A stretch of DNA of 30,466 bases from a virus, in the IMG/VR virus record IMGVR_UViG_3300030107_007601, positions 1-30,466 of that record, one strand, 5' to 3'. A model generated the notes under the pieces. That model saw only the letters and a program-made list of their open reading frames with translations. It had not been told where the DNA came from and searched no databases. A program made the position numbers and the translations under genes. Below, one piece after another: positions 16,026 through 23,191 of this stretch (position 1 is its first letter; each line of letters begins with the position of its first letter).

Positions 16026-16940
16026 ATGAAGATTCAGTTAAAAAGATCAAGTGTACTTGATTCTGGAAGTGCAAAAGTTCCAACAGCTTCTCAAATTGAT
16101 TATGGAGAGATCGCTATAAATTACAATACATCAGATCCAGCTATTTTTATCAAAGACAGCAATAACGCAGTTGTACGTATTGCTGGTGCGAATCATCTAG
16201 GATATGGTCAAGTAGAAGTCCCAAGTACCGCATCACCACCAAGTAATCCAGCAGATGGAAACTTATGGTGGAATCATGATGATGGACGACTATATATTTA
16301 TTACATAGACGATAATTCATCTCAATGGGTGGATGCAAGTCCTGATAGTTGGGATCCTGGTACATACCCGGATACAACTAATAATAATCCTCAAACAGGA
16401 ACAATTGATGATCGATATATAAATACGTATGATAATAACAACACTCAAGCTATTACAGGAACAGGTGGATTAAGTGTTGCAGGTGGAGTATATATCGGTG
16501 CTACTAATGATAACAATAAAATCGACGATGCTAGTACTGGTAGTTCAACAACAACCTTATATATAGGAAATGCTGCAATTCAGGTGTCGTCCGATTTACG
16601 TCTTAAAAAAAATATCACTAATACTCAATTAAATGCAGTTAAAGAGATACAAAAAATTCGTGTTGTTGATTTTGAATGGAATGATCCAACAGATACTTCA
16701 TATAATAATAGAAATGCAAGAGGTAAGTGGACTGGAATTATTGCTCAAGAATTAGTGAATATTTTCCCATTTGCTGTAAATGCTCCTCGTAATCCAGTTG
16801 ATTTATCTATTGATGAAACTAGTGATGAGAAATGGAAAGTTGATCAAGATCAGTTAGTGCCTGTTTTGATTAAAGCTATTCAAGAACAGCAAAGTCAGAT
16901 AGAGATTTTAAAAAGTGAAGTTAGTAGGCTTAGTAGTTAA
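16026..16940 (+). CDS. Tail fibre/spike with S74 intramolecular chaperone domain
   Basis: A 304-residue protein. Residues 1-75 resemble the start of phage fibres (MKIQLKRSSVLDSGSAKVPT, DYGEIAINYNTSDPAIFIKD). A GNLWWNHDDGRLYIYY module follows at about 78. The C-terminal ~115 residues are a peptidase S74 domain starting at SSDLRLKKNI (about residue 188) with the later WTGIIAQELVNIFP and a final coiled coil. In this family the domain helps trimerise the fibre and then cuts itself off just before the conserved Ser-Asp. The cut would release the tail from residue ~189. It is followed directly by a second S74 fibre. Confidence 0.88.
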   Translation: MKIQLKRSSVLDSGSAKVPTASQIDYGEIAINYNTSDPAIFIKDSNNAVVRIAGANHLGYGQVEVPSTASPPSNPADGNLWWNHDDGRLYIYYIDDNSSQWVDASPDSWDPGTYPDTTNNNPQTGTIDDRYINTYDNNNTQAITGTGGLSVAGGVYIGATNDNNKIDDASTGSSTTTLYIGNAAIQVSSDLRLKKNITNTQLNAVKEIQKIRVVDFEWNDPTDTSYNNRNARGKWTGIIAQELVNIFPFAVNAPRNPVDLSIDETSDEKWKVDQDQLVPVLIKAIQEQQSQIEILKSEVSRLSS

Positions 16941-16952
16941 ATAGATTTTAGG

Positions 16953-16958
16953 TAAAAT
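16953..16958 (+). promoter_or_regulatory. -10-like box TAAAAT before the second S74 fibre
   Basis: TAAAAT ends 24 nt before the ATG at 16983, matching the common spacing. Confidence 0.37.
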
Positions 16959-16982
16959 GTAACTATTAGCATGTAAGATGTA

Positions 16983-18707
16983 ATGTCTCAGATTAATTTT
17001 CCAACAGCAACTTCTAATGGACAAACTTTTGAAGCTTCTACTGGAGTTATATATAGATATATAGGAACTCCCCCTAATGGACATTGGTCAGGTACATTTG
17101 CGGATGGTGGTTCAACATCCTTAAATAATACATATGTAAATCTGGATGATAGTGGTGCACAACAAACAATAAAAAGTGGTGGGTTAATAATTACTGATAG
17201 TACATCAAACAATAATATAACTTTCAGTCCAAACGGTACGGGTACTTTTTTAAATACTATAAGCGCTACAGCACTTATTCCTACTGCTAGTTCAGCTCCA
17301 GCTAATGGAATGTATTTACCTGCTGCAAATAGTGTAGGTATCTCAACAAATAGTAATGTAAGAGTAACTATTGATTCAACTGGAAAAGTAGGTATAGGAA
17401 ATACATCTCCTACTAAAGCACTTACAATTGGCGGTAGCGGAGCTGATATTGCCTTTACTGATGGAGGAGAACAAGCAATTATATTTGGCGATTCTGCAGA
17501 TACAGATATTGGATATATTTATTACAACCATGATGCTGAGCAGATGGGATTTGGAGTAAATGCGACAGCGGCACTTACAATAAATTCCTCTGCAGATGCA
17601 ACTTTTGCTAATCGTGCTGCATTCGCTGGATTCAGTTTAAGTGCAGCTAGTAGCAGCACAGGAGTGGGAATTTATGACGGATATCTAGCAGTTACAAATA
17701 CAACTGGTACTGATAGTTTATTTGAAGGCTATCAAACAGGAACTGGAGATCCAACTGTAAAGTTTACTGCTAATGGTACTGGAACATTTGCTGGAGAAGT
17801 ATCAGCAGCCAGTTTAGACATTAGTGGTGACGTAGACATTGATGGAACTCTTGAAGCTGATGCATATACTATTAATGGAACAGCTTTAGATACACATATA
17901 GCTGGTGTTACAGTAACAAATGCAACTAATGCAACTACTGCAACTAATGCAACGAACTCAACAAATGCAACAAATGCCACTAATGCAAGTAATATAACAG
18001 TAGCAGATGAATCAAGTGATACGGACTGTTATCCAGTTTTTGTGACAGCAGATACCGGAACTTTGGCACCTAAAACAGGTAGTAATTTATCATTTAACTC
18101 TTCATCAGGGAATTTATCTGCTTCATCTTTTTCGGGTACGGGAAATATTGAAATGACTAGTAGCACCAATGCTTATGTGCCATTAATGAAATTAGCCAAT
18201 TCCGGCACAGGAGGGTATGGTGGAAAGATAGCGTTTTTTGCAAATTCAACGAATCACCAAGAAGTGACTTCAATTAAATGTTATAGCAATAACACTAGTG
18301 CCGCAGCAGGGGCGGGGACTGGGACAATAGCTATCACAGCTGCTGCTACAACCTGCAGTGGTACTTTATCATGTACCTCATTAAGTGAAACTTCTGACCA
18401 AAAATTCAAACAAAATATCACAGCTGCACGGTCTCAATTAGCAGATGTGAAAGCCTTAGGTGGAATATTAAAGAATTTTGATTGGACAAATGACGCACCA
18501 GTAGATAATAAATCAACACGCTTTCTTGGACTTATAGCTCAAGAAGTTGAACCTATTTCTCCACAAGTTGTAGTCAATACAGTTAGAAAAAATGAAGAAA
18601 CAAATGAGTTAGAAGAGTATAAATCCATAAAAATTGATATTCTTATTTATAAACTATTAGGAGCAGTGGCAGAATTAGAGCAACGTTTAAGTGACGCAGG
18701 GATTTAG
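16983..18707 (+). CDS. Large tail fibre with S74 intramolecular chaperone domain
   Basis: A 574-residue protein. The N-terminus is a short GQTFEASTGVIYRYIGTPPN module. A long beta-rich shaft follows, with motifs seen in S74-class fibres (VGISTNSNVRVTIDSTGKVG, IGNTSPTKALTIGG). At about 312-336 lies a run of (N-A-T) repeats. From about residue 470 is the S74 domain, SDQKFKQNITAARSQLADV, then RFLGLIAQEVEPISPQVV and a last coiled coil (LLGAVAELEQRLSDAG). The S-D dyad for self-cleavage is retained. A trimeric host-binding fibre is expected. Confidence 0.88.
   Translation: MSQINFPTATSNGQTFEASTGVIYRYIGTPPNGHWSGTFADGGSTSLNNTYVNLDDSGAQQTIKSGGLIITDSTSNNNITFSPNGTGTFLNTISATALIPTASSAPANGMYLPAANSVGISTNSNVRVTIDSTGKVGIGNTSPTKALTIGGSGADIAFTDGGEQAIIFGDSADTDIGYIYYNHDAEQMGFGVNATAALTINSSADATFANRAAFAGFSLSAASSSTGVGIYDGYLAVTNTTGTDSLFEGYQTGTGDPTVKFTANGTGTFAGEVSAASLDISGDVDIDGTLEADAYTINGTALDTHIAGVTVTNATNATTATNATNSTNATNATNASNITVADESSDTDCYPVFVTADTGTLAPKTGSNLSFNSSSGNLSASSFSGTGNIEMTSSTNAYVPLMKLANSGTGGYGGKIAFFANSTNHQEVTSIKCYSNNTSAAAGAGTGTIAITAAATTCSGTLSCTSLSETSDQKFKQNITAARSQLADVKALGGILKNFDWTNDAPVDNKSTRFLGLIAQEVEPISPQVVVNTVRKNEETNELEEYKSIKIDILIYKLLGAVAELEQRLSDAGI
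17915..17991 (+). repeat. 9-nt tandem repeat (AATGCAACT type) in fibre gene
   Basis: Roughly eight copies of AATGCAACT with substitutions encode an Asn-Ala-Thr run. It is likely to vary in length by slippage and forms a flexible or beta-helical linker. Confidence 0.8.
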
Positions 18708-18721
18708 TACATAGCTGCTTA

Positions 18722-18727
18722 TAGAAT
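18722..18727 (+). promoter_or_regulatory. -10-like box TAGAAT before gene at 18752
   Basis: TAGAAT ends 24 nt before the ATG, in the sequence TAGAATAGTAGTATTA, similar to that at 7655. Confidence 0.4.
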
Positions 18728-18751
18728 AGTAGTATTACTAATAGCAATTAA

Positions 18752-19033
18752 ATGACTTCAGAAGAACGTAAAGCTTTTTGGGAAGCCGTTGAAACTGGAG
18801 ATAATCCGTTATTATCGGTCATGTCATCCCTTGTTGAGAAATGGGGAATGCCCGCAATAATTATGGCTCTTGGAGATGTTGCTATTGTGTTAAGTGAAGA
18901 TGCAGTAGATGCAAATAACCTTACACCTAATCAACGTGGTTTAGTTATAAATTGTTGTGCTCAAGTTGCTCATTTAAGTGATCTTATGCATGCTGAAATG
19001 GATTTTGTAATGGGAAAGAATGCCAATTCCTAG
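18752..19033 (+). CDS. Small helical protein, 93 residues
   Basis: An all-helical protein beginning MTSEERKAFWEAVETGDNPL. The middle has a hydrophobic helix (WGMPAIIMALGDVAIVLSED) that may be buried rather than a membrane span. The last 14 nt overlap the next gene. It is the first gene after the fibres and is transcribed from its own box. Function unknown. Confidence 0.65.
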   Translation: MTSEERKAFWEAVETGDNPLLSVMSSLVEKWGMPAIIMALGDVAIVLSEDAVDANNLTPNQRGLVINCCAQVAHLSDLMHAEMDFVMGKNANS

Positions 19034-19595
19034 GATTCCAAATCCTGTTGCATTACCAGAACCAGTTTATATACCAAGCATGCCATTAAGCATGCCACGT
19101 GCGGATATACCTACTTGGACTTCAATTCCAATTTATCGTGAAGACATTAAAGATTTAAAATCTAAAGGAGCAAAAGAGGGGTCGAAAAAAGAAGATGTGC
19201 AAGAAAAGGAAAATGAAAAGAATAAAAAAGCAGACAAAGAGAAAGTAGAAAATGGAGAATTAGAATTAGATATAGTTACACCAGATATTGCATTACCTCC
19301 TATTAGCATCCCACAAGTTCCACAATTTAAAGAGGTTAATGTTATTGAAGTGCCTTTTTTGGGTGAAATTCCCATACCTAGAGCTGAAATTCTTGTGACA
19401 GCTACTACAACAGCAGGAGCAGCAGCCGCAGCGTCCGTTGCCGCAACATTGGTAGCGTCCAGTGCTTTCGGTCATATCATGAAAGTATTGAAACCGAGTT
19501 TGAAGTTTGTTTTTCAAAAGTTGTTAAAAAAAGAGAATAAGTTTACTCGTTCGTGGGCAAGGCAGAGGCTAATGGAATCACATCAGCGCAAATAG
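19020..19595 (+). CDS. Proline-rich protein with C-terminal hydrophobic segment
   Basis: A 191-residue protein in three parts: a Pro/Ile-rich N-terminus (MPIPRIPNPVALPEPVYIPS), a very charged Lys/Glu linker (about residues 46-75), and a C-terminal part with an Ala/Val-rich hydrophobic segment (TATTTAGAAAAASVAATLV) before a basic tail. Proteins of this layout, 'MPIPR' start and all, occur beside virion genes in cyanophages (memory). The hydrophobic segment may insert in a membrane during infection. Its start overlaps the gene at 18752 and its end overlaps the convergent gene by 53 nt. Confidence 0.65.
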   Translation: MPIPRIPNPVALPEPVYIPSMPLSMPRADIPTWTSIPIYREDIKDLKSKGAKEGSKKEDVQEKENEKNKKADKEKVENGELELDIVTPDIALPPISIPQVPQFKEVNVIEVPFLGEIPIPRAEILVTATTTAGAAAAASVAATLVASSAFGHIMKVLKPSLKFVFQKLLKKENKFTRSWARQRLMESHQRK

Positions 19596-20112
19596 GAAAA
19601 TATGGTGATTCTTTGCGTATTTTAAACCCACTATTATAAATATTAATACATTCTTTAATCCTAATGATTTCATAATCGAGACGCGCCTTTTCAAGTCTTG
19701 TTTTCCCTAATGCTTTACATAATTCAACTGCTCCACCATCTAGTGGCATTGAAAGGCTTACTTGAGCTCCATAATTATTCGAATTAGAATATGAGCTAGC
19801 ATAATTTTCTGTTGACAAATAATAAGGTGTAAAGCTTAAGACAGCACCATTACAGAAGTGTCCAGGTGCAAAAGATTGCGTACTTAAACTTCCTTGGTTG
19901 ATTTGCACTGCTTGATTAGCGACTGAACCAGTAATAGCAGCTTGAGGTTGAGCACTAACACTAGTTCCTTCATTAGCAGATGCAGAAGGAATTAGTAAAA
20001 TTATTGCGCAAATACTGATAGCGTATTTGTAGTAGTAGTTGTAACAATTGTCCTTGTAATATCTTCTGTTTCTACAATGCCGGCGCTTCGTGAAGTGGTT
20101 TCTAAACTCCAT
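19543..20112 (-). CDS. Secreted or virion protein, second of a cyanophage pair
   Basis: The mature part resembles a protein family of cyanophages that I remember in a fixed pair with the next upstream gene: Q-x-A-x-x-G-S-V-x-N-Q-A-V-Q-I-N-Q-G near residue 60, then LSMPLDGGAVELCKALGK, LDYEIIRIKECI and YFPICADV. A signal sequence (ISICAIILLIPSASA) precedes NEG. The only ATG start, 20112, lies 112 nt inside the upstream gene and gives a 33-residue, Arg/Lys/Tyr-rich leader before the signal core. The real start may be a rare codon (ATC or ATT) near 20020. The gene overlaps the convergent gene at its 3' end by 53 nt. Confidence 0.65.
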   Translation of the reverse strand: MEFRNHFTKRRHCRNRRYYKDNCYNYYYKYAISICAIILLIPSASANEGTSVSAQPQAAITGSVANQAVQINQGSLSTQSFAPGHFCNGAVLSFTPYYLSTENYASSYSNSNNYGAQVSLSMPLDGGAVELCKALGKTRLEKARLDYEIIRIKECINIYNSGFKIRKESPYFPICADVIPLASALPTNE

Positions 20113-20369
20113 GGTAATGACGTATCAACAACGTGAAATTCCGCAGTTGCAGCAGCAATATTAATTGATGCGTCATTAGCATCTACCGCTTTAACATTAT
20201 CTCCGTTCCAAACATTTAAATCTCCTCCAAATCTTTCTATAGCTATAGTTTCGTTAATGGTTTGAGTAGCATTAACGGTCTGGGTCATCGTCCCAGTTGT
20301 GAAATTAGGAGTTACTGACTGTGAATAAACAGGAACACTAATTAGTAATAATAGTAGTAAGTGTTTCAT
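20001..20369 (-). CDS. Secreted or virion protein, first of a cyanophage pair
   Basis: A 122-residue protein with a clear signal peptide (MKHLLLLLLISVPVYSQ). The mature part starts SVTPNFTTGTMTQTVNATQT and ends DITRTIVTTTTTNTLSVFAQ, both typical of a small cyanophage protein I recall beside the partner gene downstream. It is Thr-rich and probably all beta-strand. It reads divergently from the holin-like gene; a TAAAAT box at 20390-20395 on the minus strand lies 20 nt before the ATG. The signal peptide implies export to the periplasm or virion surface; function unknown. Confidence 0.72.
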   Translation of the reverse strand: MKHLLLLLLISVPVYSQSVTPNFTTGTMTQTVNATQTINETIAIERFGGDLNVWNGDNVKAVDANDASINIAAATAEFHVVDTSLPWSLETTSRSAGIVETEDITRTIVTTTTTNTLSVFAQ

Positions 20370-20386
20370 TTCACTTCACTTACGTT

Positions 20387-20395
20387 TACATTTTA
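20387..20395. promoter_or_regulatory. Overlapping divergent -10-like boxes
   Basis: On the plus strand TACATT (20387-20392) lies 24 nt before the ATG at 20417. On the minus strand TAAAAT (20390-20395) lies 20 nt before the ATG at 20369. The boxes overlap, so the two genes may compete for polymerase. Confidence 0.35.
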
Positions 20396-20416
20396 ATTAT
20401 ACATTTACATTGACCC

Positions 20417-20677
20417 ATGGATAACGATTCCCCTAATTGGATGAGAAGTTTAGTCGTTAATTTTGTACCTGCCGGAGTACTCACGTGGGCATTAGCAATA
20501 TTAACAGCCGGTTATTTTGGATATGCTAAGAATGTAGACGCAGCATTTATTTCATCCATTGTTACGACTGTGCTTGCAACATATGGAGTAAGTCGTATCG
20601 AAGAGAAAAAAGAAAAAAATAAAAAAGAGTTAATTACTTCAACAAATAAGAAGAATGAACCATTAGCTAAAATATAA
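20417..20677 (+). CDS. Two-span small membrane protein, holin candidate
   Basis: An 86-residue protein. Hydrophobic spans lie at about residues 17-36 (PAGVLTWALAILTAGYFGYA) and 42-58 (AAFISSIVTTVLATYGV). A strongly basic and charged C-terminal tail follows (RIEEKKEKNKKE). Small size, two spans and a charged tail are what class II holins look like. No endolysin is recognisable next to it, so the label is by architecture only. Confidence 0.55.
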   Translation: MDNDSPNWMRSLVVNFVPAGVLTWALAILTAGYFGYAKNVDAAFISSIVTTVLATYGVSRIEEKKEKNKKELITSTNKKNEPLAKI

Positions 20678-20700
20678 ATGAAGATTTTTTAGAATTTAAA

Positions 20701-20844
20701 ATGCGTATGGCCGGCCAAGCTCTTCAGCCTTATGTAAATACTGGTCAGGGTTGTGCAAAAAGACCTGAAAAGTATCCTGCTAAACCAGCTGGGGGATATA
20801 GTCATGGGCCAGAACTTGGTAAAAGTTATGTGAATATTAGTTGA
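20701..20844 (+). CDS. Small protein, 47 residues
   Basis: An ORF from the ATG at 20701 with TAAAAT 27 nt upstream. The product is Pro/Gly-rich and basic in the middle (KRPEKYPAKPAGGYSHGPE), with no membrane segment, and looks disordered. It ends 2 nt before the next small gene, suggesting an operon with it. Function unknown. Confidence 0.5.
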   Translation: MRMAGQALQPYVNTGQGCAKRPEKYPAKPAGGYSHGPELGKSYVNIS

Positions 20845-20846
20845 TT

Positions 20847-21011
20847 ATGGGATTATTAAAAAGGTTATGGAAGACCCTTACAGATAAGGAGCCTGAGCCT
20901 TCAATACTGATTGATGGTACAAAAGAGGAACCGCTAACTGCTTATGAAAAGGAGCGTCTTAGGCAGTTTTGCATCCTTTATCCAAATCACTATGATTGCA
21001 GAAAACTTTAG
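20847..21011 (+). CDS. Small protein, 54 residues
   Basis: An ORF from the ATG at 20847. It is charged and helical, starting MGLLKRLWKTLTDKEPEP, and ends with a conserved-looking part YEKERLRQFCILYPNHYDC that reminds me of small cyanophage proteins. It follows the previous ORF by 2 nt, so both are probably translated together. Unknown role. Confidence 0.52.
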   Translation: MGLLKRLWKTLTDKEPEPSILIDGTKEEPLTAYEKERLRQFCILYPNHYDCRKL

Positions 21012-21053
21012 CCCATTGATAAGTAAAACTTATTTAAAAAGGTATTGACAGCA

Positions 21054-21176
21054 AATTGTGTAAGCCGTAGCTTGAATAGACAACGCAAATGTCACTTTAC
21101 AAAAAATAAAGTGAAATTTCTTTAGCAAGTGAATCACACAATTGTGGGATTTACAAGCTAAGATACATTTGCGTTG
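21054..21176. repeat. Nested inverted repeats before the integrase
   Basis: Elements occur in the order A, B, C, D hairpin, A', B', C'. A is AATTGTGT (21054-21061), with A' at 21136-21143. B is TAGCTTG (21068-21074), with B' at 21154-21160. C is CAACGCAAATGT (21081-21092), with C' at 21165-21176. D is a hairpin CACTTTA-7 nt-TAAAGTG (21093-21113). Each primed copy is the reverse complement of its partner. The region may hold regulator or integrase arm sites, or a folded RNA. C' overlaps the TACATT box (21164-21169) that is 23 nt before the integrase ATG. Confidence 0.75.
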
Positions 21177-21192
21177 CTTATATCCCAATAGC

Positions 21193-22053
21193 ATGTCATC
21201 TTCTATGAAAGTTTCAGAGCTCCTTGAGCAAGTAAACGAGCTACACCCATGTGCACATAGTACAATAATGGGCCGGCGGTGTGCTTGTAAGCCAATACAA
21301 GATCAAGAGGTTACTAGTATTACAAAACTAACGGCGCGAAAATATTTTAATCAAAATATAAATCATCAATACAGTGATAATTCTGAAGTAAAGCTTACTT
21401 TGAATTCTGGAAGAACTTATATTCGTCACTTAAAAGCAATTTGGAATTATGGTAATAATTCTGGATTGTTTAAAGAAGTATTAGGACATGAAGTAGAAAA
21501 TCCCTGGAAATTATTGTCCTTAGCTCGTGATTTTAAATCAATAGCTAAGATGAAAAAGTATCCAAAACGCGAGTATTCTGATTATTCTTTATATCACCAT
21601 GATCCTTTATTTTTAACGCTATGGTATACCGGTGCACGGATTAGAGAGATTACCGGATTACAGAAGGAAGATATTGTTACGAATGGAGCAATCTGGTATT
21701 TTAATATAAGACCTACTAAGCGTAGACCATTAAAAACCCTTAATTCAGCACGAAAAGTTCCTATACATTCTGCTCTATATGATGTATTAGACGATTTGAA
21801 GATAAATGCACAATTACAGCGTGTTAGGCACCACTGGAGCACGCAATTCCGCATAAACTGTAATCTTGAGCCTAGAGAAGCGGCACATTCGTTACGACAC
21901 AGTTTCCATACGAGAGCAAGAAGAGCAAATATAAATGAGGCGATGATTAGAGAATTGACGGGACATGCACATCCAGTCATAGGTGATTATTATGGAGATT
22001 TTGATTTAGAAACTAAGAAAAAAGCTATTGAGCAGCTTCCTATTGATGAATAG
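21193..22053 (+). CDS. int: Tyrosine recombinase/integrase
   Basis: A 286-residue site-specific recombinase. The N-terminal ~110 residues are an arm/core-binding part. The catalytic domain shows all expected residues: Arg in TGARIREI (about 149), Lys in ARKVPIHS (about 188), H-x-x-R in HSLRHSF (about 231-234), His in LTGHAHPVI (about 258), and the nucleophile Tyr in DYYGDF (about 265-266). ATG 21193 is chosen because TACATT lies 23 nt upstream; a TTG at 21142 would place the start inside the repeats. It is followed by a strong terminator. It implies that this phage, or an ancestor, could integrate, although no attP core can be identified from this sequence alone. Confidence 0.92.
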   Translation: MSSSMKVSELLEQVNELHPCAHSTIMGRRCACKPIQDQEVTSITKLTARKYFNQNINHQYSDNSEVKLTLNSGRTYIRHLKAIWNYGNNSGLFKEVLGHEVENPWKLLSLARDFKSIAKMKKYPKREYSDYSLYHHDPLFLTLWYTGARIREITGLQKEDIVTNGAIWYFNIRPTKRRPLKTLNSARKVPIHSALYDVLDDLKINAQLQRVRHHWSTQFRINCNLEPREAAHSLRHSFHTRARRANINEAMIRELTGHAHPVIGDYYGDFDLETKKKAIEQLPIDE

Positions 22054-22078
22054 TTTTTAATTACCAAGTATTAATTGA

Positions 22079-22118
22079 AGCGTCCGTTATGGTCTAATTA
22101 AGATCTAGGGCGCTTTTT
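22079..22118 (+). terminator. Intrinsic terminator after the integrase
   Basis: AGCGTCC and GGGCGCT form a 7-bp stem with one T-G pair, further stabilised by GGTCT/AGATC inside the loop. TTTTTAAT follows. It lies 25 nt after the integrase stop. Confidence 0.8.
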
Positions 22119-22221
22119 AATGTCTTAGTAAGCATTTAAGGATTATTTATACGCTGTGTTTATATGGTAGTAACAATTTTCTTGTTCAGTATAAAGAAGA
22201 TAGTCTAGTTAAGGGAATTGA

Positions 22222-22227
22222 TACAAT
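22222..22227 (+). promoter_or_regulatory. -10-like box TACAAT before small gene at 22256
   Basis: TACAAT ends 28 nt before the ATG at 22256, after the integrase terminator. It is probably the start of the plus-strand operon running to 24241. Confidence 0.4.
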
Positions 22228-22255
22228 GAATAAAGAGTAGCGTGGTGCATGTAAC

Positions 22256-22429
22256 ATGATTTTTGCTGTCATTCGTCCAATTTTATTTGGGTTTCTAACA
22301 TCTACTAAAGTAAAGCAGCTGATTGTTGATTTATTAACTGCCCTTAGTGAAAAGACAGAAAATAAATTAGATGATTTAGCAGTAAAAGCTGTTAAAGAAG
22401 CACTATTGCCTGAAGAAAAAACCGAATAG
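22256..22429 (+). CDS. Small protein with N-terminal hydrophobic part, 57 residues
   Basis: It starts MIFAVIRPILFGFLTSTKVK and continues as an amphipathic helix (LLTALSEKTENKLDDLAVKA) with an acidic end. I remember similar small proteins in cyanophages beside membrane/coiled-coil genes, as here, where the next gene starts 14 nt later. Membrane association or a lysis-related role is possible; the sequence does not prove it. Confidence 0.6.
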   Translation: MIFAVIRPILFGFLTSTKVKQLIVDLLTALSEKTENKLDDLAVKAVKEALLPEEKTE

Positions 22430-22443
22430 TTTATTGTATTACA

Positions 22444-22677
22444 ATGATTGAATCACTTGTTTCTGCCGTTATAGCATTATTCACTGGTGGTGCGATTCTT
22501 ACCTCACGAACACATGCTCGTATAACTGAAATGGAAAAAAGAGTTGATGCATTTGAACTACGTGTTGCAGAGGATTATTTATCTAAAAAAGATTTTAGTG
22601 GTATATTACAACGTTTAGAAAGAAGTATGGAAAAAATGGATGAAAAGTTAGATAGATTAATATCTTCTAGGTCATAA
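22444..22677 (+). CDS. Membrane-anchored coiled-coil protein, spanin/holin-like layout
   Basis: A 77-residue protein: one N-terminal hydrophobic span (SLVSAVIALFTGGAIL, residues 4-19), then a long coiled coil (RITEMEKRVDAFELRVAEDY and LQRLERSMEKMDEKLDRLI). It has the topology of i-spanin or holin-regulating proteins. Its neighbour at 22256 is also membrane-associated. This may be the lysis segment, but there is no recognisable endolysin. Confidence 0.6.
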   Translation: MIESLVSAVIALFTGGAILTSRTHARITEMEKRVDAFELRVAEDYLSKKDFSGILQRLERSMEKMDEKLDRLISSRS

Positions 22678-22729
22678 ATCTTAGAGACAATAATGCAGTA
22701 GTATGAACATAAGTTGCGAATAACAACTG

Positions 22730-23191
22730 ATGCAGATTGCTAATGACTGGGGAGAACTTCTTTATACCCTAGAGTGCCTTTCTAAAGGTTCTGCAAAACG
22801 CAAATTCCGAGAAATAATTAAATATTCTTGGGGTGGTGTTTGTGCATATTGCCGCTCTAATAGAGCAGATACAATAGACCATATCAAACCAAAATGCCAT
22901 GGTGGAGGCAATTCCTTAAGATCAAATTTATTACCTTGTTGTCAGCAATGCAACCATTCGAAAGGATCTGAAAATTGGCTAGTATGGTTTGAACAGCAAT
23001 CCTTTTTTAATATTACAGCTAAAGAATTGATAGATGAATGGATTGCAAATAAACGTTTTATAGAGGAGCAATTAGATGAGCAACGTCCCGGATCTAACAA
23101 TCGAGCAACGATTCGCGTTGACGAGGGCGCGTTACGAAATTGGCAGGATGAGCCGACCAAATCTGGAAAAAACTGCCTTGCGGTTGCTTAA
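22730..23191 (+). CDS. HNH endonuclease
   Basis: A 153-residue protein with a zinc-bound HNH core: Cys38-x-x-Cys41 (CAYC), DHIKPK at 50-55, NLLPCCQQCNHSKGS at 66-80 with the second Cys pair and final His/Asn. It is the McrA/phage-type HNH and should nick or cut DNA, as a homing gene or as a packaging helper near a terminase; no terminase is in this window. A TAGTAT box lies 25 nt upstream. The last 116 nt overlap the next gene in another frame, and the last ~38 residues look unstructured, so the end may be a read-through extension. Confidence 0.85.
   Translation: MQIANDWGELLYTLECLSKGSAKRKFREIIKYSWGGVCAYCRSNRADTIDHIKPKCHGGGNSLRSNLLPCCQQCNHSKGSENWLVWFEQQSFFNITAKELIDEWIANKRFIEEQLDEQRPGSNNRATIRVDEGALRNWQDEPTKSGKNCLAVA

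Noticed and set aside
22119-22255. Possible attP core or tRNA fragment after the integrase
   Set aside because: No cloverleaf or recognisable tRNA 3' end could be formed; the stretch is AT-rich with only a promoter-like box.
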